64,000 bases of DNA from the NCBI GenBank assembly GCA_014773175.1, contig VXCM01005907.1, forward strand, positions 36,324 to 100,323. The letters are read 5' to 3'. Of this stretch, positions 51,123 to 64,000 are shown piece after piece. The notes beneath the pieces were generated by a model. It saw only the letters and a list, made by a program, of their open reading frames with translations. It ran no database searches and was not told where the DNA came from. Within the stretch, counting starts at the first letter, position 1, and each line of letters begins with the position of its first letter. A program made the translations under genes and the position numbers. Source of the DNA: Lucifuga dentata. Taxonomy: Eukaryota; Chordata; Actinopteri; Ophidiiformes; Bythitidae.

Positions 51123-52541
51123 CAGCCAAAATTATTCAAGTAACACCCAGGTTGTTATAATAACACAGACTTTACCTTTAAAATAAAGGCAGAAGGATGT
51201 GAAAGTTAAAGAATGGCACTATTATAAATCTGTGAAGGTGCAAAATCAATTTTTAATGTTGGTTTGAACAGGTTGTGATAGAGGGCAGCATAAATATAAC
51301 TTCACAGAACACTGGCTCCAAGTTAAAATTAGATGTTTACAGAGAAAACCTAATTTTATTGTTTACAGGGAGAATTCAATCATGAATACAAATTGGGGAA
51401 GATTTGTACCACAATGCTAATAGCAGATTAAAACCAGTAGAGCACATTTACTCACTGAATTAGACCTTGTAGGAGTTGTTGTCAGCATTGTTTAGCGTGA
51501 CTCAGCCTCAGACAAAAGCTTTGGAGGAGATGTGAGGAAAAACTGTGATTTAAGGTATAAATGAGAAAAGTTGTGAAGTGATGCATAAATGAGTTTGAGA
51601 CTACAAGCCTGTGAACATATTGTAGTATATTTTACAAAATTCAAGACAAGTGGAGCTCCCTGTCTGCTCAGCTCCAAGGTATGAATGTATATGACTGAAT
51701 GAATATAAAGAAAGATGTTTCTGGAAAAGAGCAGACACACTGGGGAAATCTATCCGAGGTACATTAATGATTAAAAAAAAAAAAAAAAAANGGGGGGGGG
51801 GGAGATGGGAAAGGAAGGGGTGAAACAGGGACAATAAAAAGACAGAGAGAGAGAAAGACAGATGTGCGTGGTAAATGGAAGTTTGAGAGTGAAATAGGAA
51901 GGGGTGGGGAGAAAATGAGGCACACAGGATAAGTGTAGCGTGGAGAGATGAAAGAGGAGCAAAAGATAGAGAAAAGGGAATAAAACCAAGACAAGGAGGG
52001 AGAGGAGGAAGATAAGTTCAGGGTAAAGAAAGCGGGGAAGGAGAAGTTATATACATACTATGGATGAGAATAACTAAAGTGAAACAGTAAAAATAAGAAA
52101 GAATCAGAAAGAATGAAAGGGAGGGACAGAAAAGAAACACAGAAACAAAAATGACTGAGTATTTTCAGCCCAATACTGCTGCAGTTGTTAATATTTTCTT
52201 TTAATAAATTTGACATTGGTGCATTTAAATGGTTTTTATTCTATATTTTTATTTCAATAATCAAAGATGAGCCTCATTCCACAGCCCCATCTCTTGCAAA
52301 TTGCATAATAAAATTATATTATACAGTATATAAAAAAGGAAGTAGTTATAACAATTCTAGGATGGCAGTCATTTGATCATGTACACATCATATGACTTTC
52401 AGAGTCATAAGATTGATATACTGTTCATAAAATACAACTTTCTGTCTTGTAGTCATGTATCAGGAAGTCATTGTGGTTTGCAAACTGTGACCGATCGGTG
52501 ACAGGCCATCACAGTTTACAAGATCGTTTAAGGAGGAGTCC

Positions 52542-52695
52542 CAGATAAGTCTGTCTGATCTCTGGGTGAAGAGTTATGAATGTACAGTATGTATTTCATA
52601 GTTGTGAGTTTGGCTTTATTTTTTTTCTCATGGTAAAAAAAGCTGAATACAAGAAAATTTTAAACAATTAAAAACAACAAAAGGACAAGAAATGA
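52542..52695 (+). repeat. Local direct repeat, unit B
   Basis: This is the second copy of the 50945-51122 unit, about 1.6 kb downstream in the same orientation, without the poly-A expansion. It may be an old duplication or two insertions of the same unrecognised repeat. Confidence 0.85.
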
Positions 52696-55034
52696 AAGTA
52701 ATGCTTAGTAAAAATGGGTATGTTTGCAGGCTGTATCCTCTCCTATGTTTCCCCTTGTGTGTTGCGCTCTCATTGGCTCCAGCTCATCACTGCTGTCATT
52801 GCCAGTCACAACACATTTCACACAGCAAATGGAACTGCTAGATCCCTTTAGCGTCTGCAACACATCAGTGTGTCTCTCAGACTGTGTCTTTTAACCGTTC
52901 ACACTTAGCGATCGTTGCTTACAGGAGAGAGTGCCTGTTTGGCTCTGATCTGGGGTTTGTCTGCGATATCCAGAAACTGTTGACAAGTAGAAAATCAAGG
53001 ATGAATATTGTGTAGTCTGAACCCAACTTTAGGCAGACAAATCCCAGACCTTTGACACCAGAGACTGTTATTCACATCTATGATCCCAATCTAACCAAGA
53101 GCTTTTAGTCTAACCTTACTTCGTTGCTACAAGCAGCTATTGTAACACAAACCTAGGCACCGTTTTGAATGTCTCATGCAAGTTCAAAAAGATGTGTGAG
53201 CCCTACAGGTGGGAATCTAAAGCGTTATTATGGATCCCTGCAGTTGTGTGTAGAAGAACATGACACAGAACTCTAGTGGAATCTACCCACTGAATCCAAA
53301 TGAATGATCCTTTTCTAACTGTAGACACACACACACACACACATACACATCATCACACAGATGCACTCAAAAACACGTACACAAGACAACACTACTGTAG
53401 GGGTCAATTTGGGTTTGCTTGTTAAAGTATAATTATTTCAAGAAACATAAATTAGTAAGTGTTTGATATACTGTATTTTTGACAATAAAACAATGTTTTT
53501 TAATTGAAATTATCCTGTGTCAATGAGTACATGTGGGTACATACACATGTTGCAGATGTCTGTTGAAGGAAAAAAATCTAAAAATGTTAAGTCACATGGT
53601 GCAAAAAACATATTCTAGACAGAACAATATTTCATAGTAAATGTATTGTGGTAAGCATTTTAGTTACATGTAAACATAATTCTCAAAAATCCTGAGTAAC
53701 ATATCAGTACCAGTCAGTAATTTGATGATCAGTTTTATAAGAACACTCAGATCAGATTAGCTGAGGTAGCCAAACATGAACTTGAATGACAATGCAGTTT
53801 TTGATAATCTGTAGTTGAAGCATTTCAGGAAGTACTTTACACCCACATAGAGTGATAATTATTTGCCACTTTGCATTATTCCATTATTGGCAAAACTCTT
53901 GAGATTATTTGTCCAAATACTGTCAACTAAATCCGTCACACAATCAGATGAGAGAGAGAACGGTGAAAATGAACCTGACTAAATCCTGGCTTCCTCATTG
54001 TTCTGCCTGTCAGGTTGTCTGTAATGACAGTCATAATAATTCACTGTCTCCATGTATTTGTAAAACTTCAATACAAATGTTCTGAAATTAGATATTTTCG
54101 CAAAAAATATGAAATAGCACAGTCACAGGTTAATGAAAAAAAATTAACAGACCTGATTCTCTTTGAATACAGTAAATTTAAGATTGATTTTTATTCTTTT
54201 TGCTTTGGTATAAAGTATTTATCATAAATTTGTTTTAAAACAGAAAAATGTGCTTTTCAAAAAACATGGTTGTGTATAGTAGCTACAAAGTAAATGATCA
54301 TTGTATTACTTATTAGTTTCTGGCAAACAGGTGCAGGAAAGAAATGAACTTTATCCTGAATATATGCAACTCATGACCTTAAAATCACCTTTCAATATTT
54401 TAAAATGCAGACAGTAGAATCACTTTTTACGGTTGACATCATATTTTAAATCAAACTCAGACTAAGTGAACAGGCACAGATTATTGATAATAACTGGAAT
54501 GAGCGTACTTGACTGTTTTACCTTGCTTTTTAATGGTTTTACCCTCAGTCCATCTCACGTGGTTACTGCAGGAACATTATGATATATAATAAAATTAAAC
54601 TAGTATTATCACAGGGAAAAAAATTATTATATTATTACATTATTATATCATACTGCATAGTGTTATTCCTCCTTTAGTGGGGAAATACTCTGAATTAGGG
54701 AGAAACGAAAGAAAAGAGCAAAAACGCCTTCGTCTGAGTTATCTCATTCTTATTAGGTAATAACATTATGCTTGCATACAAATTAACCTCTTTTATAGGT
54801 CATATCTCAAAAGTGCTTTATAAGATAGATAAATACAGTGACAAAATGCCATATTTGCTGCAAGGGCACGATGAAAACTTGCTCTGGGCTGCTTAAAAAA
54901 CACACACCAGTAGCCACATGCATTTCTGTAGGTATGAGTGAGTTTGGTTCCATGAGATTGGCTGAGAATCATAATCTCAAATGTGTTTGATTCACAGACT
55001 GACTTATTTTCTCCTGCTCCTTTTTTCTGCTTAG

Positions 55035-55241
<207 letters not shown>

Positions 55242-56349
55242 TAAATTACTCATCTAACCTTGAGGGAACAAGGGAGTGTGGGAGGATAAAGAGGGAGGGA
55301 GTGATGAATGGAAGAAGGAGGGAGAGATTGGGCCATACTGTGTCTAATGTGCTGTGTAGCAGTTTGTTTCTCAAAATTCAGATCACATTTCACATATAAC
55401 TTTCAGATTTCTGCTGCAAAGACTAAATTGCTACTTGTCTGGCCTTACCTTTCATGGCATCATTCCATTTTTTGAAAAGCAAGCGGAAGAATAAAAGCTT
55501 GTAACAGCAAAAAGGATGATAACAGGTAAGCTAATACAGTAAATTTGCGGTTAGAATAGTAGGGATATATGCAGTGTTCAGGCGTTTTTGTGGTAGGTGT
55601 GCAATTTAAGTATATTCTAAGATTTCGTTATGCAGAGCAATTTGCCTCGCTTTTTCAGAGCTGGTGGATGGTGCAGGTCAAAGTCATACATTATATATAT
55701 ACTTATCTTTGAATTTTGAATTCTCTTTGATCCACTCATCCACTCAACAGTGATCCACTTCTACTCTCCCTTGCTGCAGTGCCATTGTGCACACTGAGTG
55801 AAAACAGTGAACAGTCTCTTTAAAGTTTTCTACCAAAAAGCTGCTCTGTTCTGATTGGCCAAAGTGATGCTTTCAGGGTAGTTTATGGCCCAATGTTTTT
55901 TTGTTTTTTTTTTGTTTTGTTTTTTGTTTTGTTTTTTAACATTTTGCAGGTTTGCATTGTTCAGCACATATTCCCTACTATATTACACTCTAAAATGGAG
56001 GAAAAATAAAAGTCAGCATATTGCGAAGTTCTTAATGGCTTTCCAATGTTCCAGTTTGGTTAACGTCCATCAGTGCATATATGTTCTATTATTTACTGTG
56101 AAGTATATAAAATTCTTGCATACCACTCCCAAACTGGTATACTATGCAAATTAGTTCACAGTACAGACAAAGTACAGACACAATAGTATAAGAACAGATA
56201 ATATGTTCTCTCTGCAGAAAACAGTGTCATTCAAACTGAAGCAGTATTTTTCACAACTTTAAGACAAAAGCATAGAGTTACAGCCACACTGAGACAATGT
56301 GGCTGCTATTGTCTCATTCAATAGCCTTCTCGCATGGATGGTACACCCG

Positions 56350-56535
56350 GCCATCCCATCCACCCATCTCTATACCTCCTTATCCTGTGTCGAGCTGCGA
56401 CTAGCCTAGCTGGAGTCTATCCCAGCATTCCTTGGGACAGGCTACACCATGGGCAGGATGATAGGTAATCACAGGTCTAATACAGGCAGACAAACTCATT
56501 CACTCCTATGGGTAATTTAGAGCCAAGCATTTGGA
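56350..56535 (-). mobile_element. tRNA-headed retroposon, 3' part (minus strand)
   Basis: CCATCCACCCATCTC, TGGAGTCTATCCCAGCATTC and CACTCCTATGGGTAATTTAG are degenerate reverse complements of the family 3' half. Confidence 0.65.
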
Positions 56536-57506
56536 TTGCGTGGTTGTATGTTAAAGGAGGCACGAGGCCTGTTTACAACCTCTCCAGATCAATGGAGGAC
56601 TGTTAGCATGACAGGGACTATGCCAGATGAAACGAAATGACAGATGTTTTACATGCAAAATAAAATGCTTCCTGTTTTCTTGGCCATAAAACAGAAGAGT
56701 TCCTCTGTAATTCATTCTTGTTTGTGCACATTTTAAATTGCAATGCAAACTCTTGCAAACATCAGTCTAACTGGTGCTGGTTTCGTTTTTTTAATGTTTA
56801 ATAATTAATGTAGTTGACTGATGTTAAATTTCACACAGAACTCCATTATGAATTCAACAAAACCCACTAACACCCACAACACCCACACGTGTGTATACTA
56901 GTAACAACAAAAATAAATATGATTAAAAACCGAGTNCCCACAACACCCACACGTGTGTATACTAGTAACAACAAAAATAAATATGATTAAAAACCGAGTT
57001 GTAGCAACCTACACAAGTATTATTGATACACACTCTGGTCCTGCTTTTATACTGTACACATTGTATTCTGCAAACAGTGACAGATGTAGCCATCAATTCA
57101 AAGAGAACGATAGTTTAAGTGTGCGTGTGTGTGTGCGTGTGTGCATGCATGCGTGCATGTGTGTGTGTGTGTGTGATAAGAGTAGAAACAACACAAATAG
57201 CAGATATGCTGAAGAGCCTCAGACTCTCTGCTCCTGGTCCATACTTGTCCACTTATGGAAATGGAAATCAGAATAAATTTGTTTGTTCAATTTAAAAAAC
57301 AAATAGAGTTCTCACAGTGTGAAAAAAGTAAACGGAGTCATGGTTGTGTGTGATTTTTTAATAAACTTTAAGTATGGCTCGGGACAAACAGTGAAGAGAA
57401 AGAATGAAACAAGATGTATCATGTAATATATAAATTCATCACTTACAATTAAATTGGCAATTACAGTGTCTGTGTGTATGTGTGTCAGAAATCATTTAAT
57501 GTATGT

Positions 57507-57507
<1 letters not shown>

Positions 57508-57538
<31 letters not shown>

Positions 57539-57559
57539 TTGTGTGTGTGTATGTGTATG

Positions 57560-57595
<36 letters not shown>

Positions 57596-57630
57596 CGTGT
57601 GTGTGTGTGTGTGTGTGTGCGTGTGTGTGT
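57508..57630. repeat. (TTA)n followed by (GT)n
   Basis: About nine TTA units (57508-57534), then a TG/TATG-rich tract to 57630. Confidence 0.95.
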
Positions 57631-57896
57631 TGGTTTCCATAAATGTGGAAATGTCAGCATTTGTTCGCTTCTGTGTGTATGTGGGTGCATGGTTGTATGT
57701 CTGCAAATCTGTCTTTGTGTGTGTGTGTGTGTGTGTGTGTGTCTGTCTGTGATTTAGTGCTTATTGAATGGAGCAGTTGAGAGCACATATCGTTCCAGCC
57801 TACAATTTCCTAGGAGGTCAAGGCCCGCCAAGCTATACTGATGATAGCTATTATGGCTTTAGCATCATTGCCACTGAATGAAGCATTCAGTCACTT

Positions 57897-57899
<3 letters not shown>

Positions 57900-57959
<60 letters not shown>
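57900..57959. repeat. (CA)n microsatellite
   Basis: About 30 CA units; a TG run follows on the same strand at 58050-58099, so the pair could fold as an inverted repeat. Confidence 0.97.
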
Positions 57960-57961
<2 letters not shown>

Positions 57962-58047
57962 ACACACACATACTTACACACATATTTTCCCAAAAGGGGA
58001 ACAATGCAATTGTGTGGATGTGAGTAGATGGTGGTGTGAAAGTACCA

Positions 58048-58080
<33 letters not shown>

Positions 58081-58349
58081 TGTGTGTGTGTGTGTGTGTA
58101 TGGGGGGGAGATAAAGTAGGAATGAAGTATATATAAAAACAGCAGGCATGTACATGTACAGTAGGACAGAATATAATGGGTAGCCATTATGGAAGTATCT
58201 TCTGTCTGTCCTGCATTAAATGTTCCCTGGACCCATTCAGAAACAAACCCATGAGTAACCTCCCTGAAACCTACGTACATAAATCAAGTTTCTTCATAAA
58301 GAGATCTGATCCAAAATAGATTCGGTCCAGGTCGCCTGCCCAGACTCAA

Positions 58350-58351
<2 letters not shown>

Positions 58352-58399
<48 letters not shown>
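58352..58399. repeat. (GA)n microsatellite
   Basis: About 24 uninterrupted AG units. Confidence 0.98.
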
Positions 58400-58401
<2 letters not shown>

Positions 58402-59420
58402 AACACTGGCTGCAGCATGATGTGCTACCAATTAAAAAGCAGCAGGCGACCATTTTCTTCAGCGGTAATTATGACGCATCACATGATCAGAGGGAGTCCG
58501 CTTGGATCCACTCAGGTACAGCACGGAACTCTACCTGAACCTGATTAGACTGAATATATTTTGGACCCAGCCTGACTCGGGTCCTGGGTCAGGTTTCAGT
58601 TCCTGGAATGAAGTGGAGGCTTCTAGTACCACAAAGTATTTTTTATCCCGTAGCAGTGTTATAGAATAAGATTTTCCTGTGATGTTGGGGGCAATTATCT
58701 GAAATTTCAATAAATCCTTTATGTTTAATATACAGTGAGTTACCAGTTTATAGGTACATCAGTTTTGATGTAATAGGTGTTGTACTGGATTACAGTACTT
58801 TAAAAGATGTTTCTTTTTTTTTTTTTTAACCTCATTTAAATTCATGAATATAATATCAGAAACAAACTCCTATAAATTTCATGAAACTATCTCTCTCCAA
58901 AATATTCTCTCAAAAATGACCATGGAGTTACATCCACACCTCTGACACAGTGTCAAAGAAACAGAACTTTTTCATCTTAACCAATTTAAAACTTTTTGCA
59001 TGGCTTTTGAATTTGGATGTCTTTTTGTATACAGCTGTGCAGCAAATAAACTGGGAACTCAGTGTGTTTTCAGTACAGAAAACAGATGAAGCCTAAAATG
59101 CCACAATCACCTCTTTTTGCTTTTAAACTCAAATTAAATACGATACACACAGTTGTACATTTAAAATGTCCAGCCATCTTTCTGCCTTTACTTGTCAAAC
59201 ATTTGTAATCGTGTGTGTTTCTGTTAAGCTCTTTAGTTGCACATGCTTGTGTGTGTGCCTGTGTAAGTATGCTGTATGTGCATGTACATTTGTGGGTTGG
59301 CTCCAAGTCCCTATATTTCCAACCTTCCATTCTGTTCTGCTGGGCCCATTTTTCAATTTGGCCAATTTCTGCTCAGATAGCCACCAACCAGAGTGCACAC
59401 ACACATATACTCACACACTG

Positions 59421-59456
<36 letters not shown>

Positions 59457-59999
59457 CTACTTCTGTGTCCTATTATCGCTACCCCAGTGTGTGTGAAACA
59501 CAGGTAATGTTACAGGAATTCTCTTTCCATTTCCCAGTGGCCCGGTCACTCCTGTGTCTGTGTGAAAGTGCGTGTGTCTAATAGTGCTTGTGTTTCACTC
59601 TGTGAGAGAGTNCACTCCTGTGTCTGTGTGAAAGTGCGTGTGTCTAATAGTGCTTGTGTTTCACTCTGTGAGAGAGTGGTTAGAGGAGATAGAGGTATTA
59701 TGTGCATATGCGTGTGTGTGTGCGCGTGTGTGTGAGATCCTGTATGTGTTATTGTGTAGATATTACACTGAGGGAGGCAAAGGCGAAGAATGTGTGTTTC
59801 TTTATGTGTGTGTGTGTGTGTGACTTGGAGGAGTTTCTGTATTTAAATATGGTACGGGTACGGTATTCATATTACTGTTTTTTTCATGTTGTTGCTTTAT
59901 GAAACTCCTGATATTTTATTACCCAGATAATCTCACCCTAATCATCTCTTTGTTTCCCATCTTTCTCTGTTTGCCTCATCCACCTATTGTCTTCTTCAG

Positions 60000-60063
60000 A
60001 CCTACCAGGGACAGTGAGGATGATGAGGATGATGAGAAGAAAAGCAAAGGCTGCACTCTACAG
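60000..60063 (+). CDS. tmem132: TMEM132 family protein, small acidic-linker exon, exon 3 of 5 in this window
   Basis: This 64-base micro-exon begins with the third base of the split arginine codon and ends in phase 0, giving R-PTRDSEDDEDDEKKSKGCTLQ. The acceptor follows CTTCTTCAG and the donor is GTATTA. An acidic then basic low-complexity stretch followed by GC-TLQ is a recognised TMEM132 feature, lying between two folded ectodomain modules. It reads as an exposed, flexible, strongly charged linker. Because the exon changes phase from 2 to 0, it cannot be skipped alone without a frameshift. Its identity rests on the reading-frame continuity on both sides and on the family motif. Confidence 0.95.
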
Positions 60064-61458
<1,395 letters not shown>

Positions 61459-61536
61459 GTAGAGGATCCTCGCATCGCCAGACTGATAGATGGACGAATC
61501 CTGATTGGTCGGGATCTCGGCATAACCACTATACAG
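61459..61536 (+). CDS. tmem132: TMEM132 family protein, internal exon, exon 5 of 5 in this window
   Basis: This 78-base exon is in phase 0 at both ends and encodes 26 residues, VEDPRIARLIDGRILIGRDLGITTIQ in two pieces: VEDPRIARLIDGR and ILIGRDLGITTIQ. The pattern V(E)-PRIA-L-GRIL-GR-LG-TTIQ follows the previous exon directly in known TMEM132 proteins. The acceptor is GCTCCTCAG and the donor is a consensus-like GTATGT. In the family the next residues read (V/I)LSPLSDS, and no exon with that sequence is present in the remaining 2.5 kb, so the gene continues beyond the window. Confidence 0.95.
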
Positions 61537-63266
61537 GTATGTACATCCTGTTCAACTCTTGTTGTATCGCTCTTCCCATCGGTGTCAATCTATTTTCTAT
61601 TTTAGTATCATGCCAAACCAAATGCATCACATTTCCCCCAACTGAAGAGGGAAATATTCACCCTGTTTACCAAAGCTGTCAGTGTATTAAATTAAGAAGG
61701 GAAGCATCAGTGAGCAAAGTGTAAACTAGTCCGAAAGTTTCTCAGCATAAGGTTTGGGTAAAGTGATGCCGTGATTTCTATAAGATGATTTTTAAATCAA
61801 TAGGACAATTTTGCAGATTTAATGCTGTAATAATTGCCTTTTACCCTTTAAATCAGCATCAATTATTACAGAGATGAAGGATCTCTGCTCTGAGCCTCTT
61901 ACTGATCAGCACCCTGGATTCAGCTCCTGTTTTGCATTTTATTCTGAATACATGGCTTCTGAATGCAACACCATCGCGCATTTATCACTGACTGGACAGC
62001 TAGTTCTGATATAGAGGGTTCAGAATATACGATTATGTGAAGTACAGTCAGTGTAATTTGGCAACTCACAGTTCAGACATAAGCGCTCCAGTGATGTAAA
62101 CCCCCACTCNCCACCCACCCACTTTCAGCTAGAAGCCTAGCCTGAAAGCTCGTTACACAATTAGCCACAATTAACTGTCAGATTTGGCCCTGACATCTCA
62201 GTGTGATGTTCAGCAATTACACACAGACACACTCACACCCACACACACATACTGGTACATAGTGAACACAGTGGCACACTTGCTGAATTCGAATAAGCCA
62301 ATCCATTGTGATTAAACCGTGAAAGCCCAGTGGTCTGTTATACAACAGCACCGAAGCAAAACAGTCATACAACAACACAGTGTCTATTCTATTCCTCCAT
62401 CTCTCTGCTCTTTTATATCTAATCTGTTTTCATGCATTTTTTCATTTTTGTGCAAATGCTATTTTCTTCTAAGATCTGTATTTGCTTTAGCATGTGTGTG
62501 TGACTATTTTTGCCTCTGTGTGTATCTGTGTGTCAGAAGTGGGTTGCCTATGAGTTTAGGGCAGCAAAAGGGATTTTTTTTAGGGAACAGATGAGTGTAT
62601 TCCAATCCATCCAATTGGGATCTGCTTTATGCACGCACACATGCAAAGACACTAACAGATGTGTGCAGACAGACAGCTGTGCTGTTTGGAAGCCAGGACA
62701 GAGAATTTACCCAGCATTCCCTTCGAGATGCCACAGCCGACAGCCGTCCTTTGATAGTTTGACAACTCCTCGCTCCCCCCAAATCCCCATCTATTTCTCT
62801 CTCCATCTTATTCTCTGTCTTGGAGAGCAATCCCAGAGCTGCCAATCATTGCATTTTGTTACCTCGCTGAAGGTTGGATTGAGTGTGACGCCCGACTCGT
62901 TCGCTGACAGATTTTCTTTGTACACCAATCGGATCTGTCGTCCTGTGGCCAGGCAGACTAGTACTACGACACGGAATTCCTAATCTTCATCACTGTCTGT
63001 CTGGTGCTCCTGTCTCTCCCTCTGTCCCCCAATCTGTGTTGTGTGCTCTCTTTCTGTCCCCCTCTATTTGTCATTCTCTCTCTCTCTCTCTCTCTCTTTG
63101 ACACCAGCATTTTTTTCTCCCTCATTCACCGTCTCTCACTTAAACTCTCCTCTTTCAACACACTTGTTCATAAACTCTTGGCCTTGTGCTTTGCTTTGGC
63201 TAAGTTATCCTAGTTGAATACTAACACGCCGAAGCACAGCTGGGAGGCAGATGGGAACACTGTCAC

Positions 63267-63305
<39 letters not shown>

Positions 63306-63431
63306 ATGCATGGAGTGATCCACTGCTTAGCATGTGTTGGATTGTGTCAGTGATGTAAAGTGACAACAGCAGTGTTTGCTAACCAGCATTGTCTACACAC
63401 AGGAAAAATGTACTGTCAGCTTTTACAGGCC

Positions 63432-63463
<32 letters not shown>

Positions 63464-63580
63464 CATGTGTGTGTGTGTTTGTCTTTGCATCTATGTGTGT
63501 GTCATACATGGTAGATAATAACACTCTATTTACAATGTAGCCATTATGTCTGTGACAACGTACTTCTTCTACAGCCTGTG

Positions 63581-63619
<39 letters not shown>

Positions 63620-64000
63620 TCTTTTGCAGATACTGTCAGTCTATGTGGCCCCATGCATGACAGTGTTAACCAGCTCTCAGTACTCCACTGACAAAGTTAA
63701 ACACTTTACTGTCAGCTTAGGCAATAATCACTATGACAACAACATAAGACCCCCCCCCCCCCNCACACACCACTACCACCACCACCACCACCACCACACA
63801 CCCACCCACATCCCCTGTCTTCCAGTGTTCCTGAATATTCACGTCATCTCCCTGCACTCAGGGCAGCAAGGCAAAGTGATAATGATCCTTTAAGATCCTA
63901 TAGTAACTACTTCTGTCTTTAATGCAGCCTCAAGGGGGCACAAGCCAATGTCCTCCTTGTGCCGGTCCCAAGCCCGAATAAATGCAGAGGGTTGTGTCAG
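61537..64000 (+). other. tmem132: Start of the next tmem132 intron (open at window end)
   Basis: The intron begins with a GTATGT donor. It contains unique-looking sequence at 61830-62220 and 62640-62990, a TC-rich stretch near 63060-63110, three TG tracts (63269-63304, 63432-63457, 63585-63617) and a C-run/N/CCA-repeat junction at 63751-63796. I found no convincing downstream exon. Confidence 0.75.
63269..63617. repeat. Three (TG)n tracts
   Basis: TG runs at 63269-63304, 63432-63457 and 63585-63617 near the window end. Confidence 0.95.

Noticed and set aside
57454..57757. Cys/Val-rich and Thr/His-rich open frames over TG/CA tracts
   Set aside because: They are translations of dinucleotide repeats; the same applies to many other frames in the window.
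58318..58620. Possible element with GGTCCAGGTCG and GACCCAGCC strings around a GA repeat
   Set aside because: I could not find complementary ends or a target duplication, so it is not listed as an element.
62510..62983. 157-residue plus-strand open frame downstream of exon 5
   Set aside because: It does not contain the expected TMEM132 continuation, and starts in TG-rich sequence. Kept only as a possible unique or conserved region.

Overview
This window looks like intronic euchromatin from a teleost fish. The evidence is five coding exons of a vertebrate-type TMEM132 gene separated by very long introns, very abundant CA/TG, TC/AG and poly-A tracts, and several repeat families typical of ray-finned fishes: tRNA-headed retroposons ending in ATGG repeats, RTE/Rex-like and L2/CR1-like LINE fragments, and MITEs. 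There is no bacterial or viral gene organisation. Almost every long open frame is a shadow of a microsatellite.

Gene content: one gene on the plus strand, open at both ends. Exons lie at 28671-28814, 55035-55240, 60000-60063, 61151-61282 and 61459-61536. All have GT-AG borders and compatible phases, and together they encode 208 uninterrupted residues from the middle of the extracellular part of a TMEM132 protein, a single-pass neural membrane protein with a cohesin-like domain and Ig-like domains. The signal peptide, N-terminal domain, membrane helix and cytoplasmic tail must lie outside the window. I assign the family firmly but not the paralogue; the intron sizes suit the B/C/D group better than E.

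Layout: 1-28670 has no recognisable exon and is probably the preceding intron. It carries two related DNA-transposon copies (11559-12440 and 20828-21314), a Harbinger-like MITE (15870-16288), several degenerate retroposons, a TATA/AATAAA-bounded block (22420-23490) and a 223-base gap. The 26.2 kb intron 28815-55034 holds a Tc1/mariner-like MITE (30467-31284), a second TA-flanked MITE (41343-41717), three LINE fragments, tRNA-headed retroposons and a diverged local direct repeat. The last 9 kb hold four exons close together, separated by microsatellite-rich introns.

The sequence is a draft assembly. At nine single-N positions the N lies between two near-identical direct copies of about 50-66 bases, which looks like unmerged contig-end overlap rather than biology. 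I did not find a convincing new multi-gene system. The most interesting non-genic signals are the 11559/20828 transposon pair with a zinc-finger remnant and hairpins, and a dense TAATCA cluster about 1 kb upstream of the first exon.
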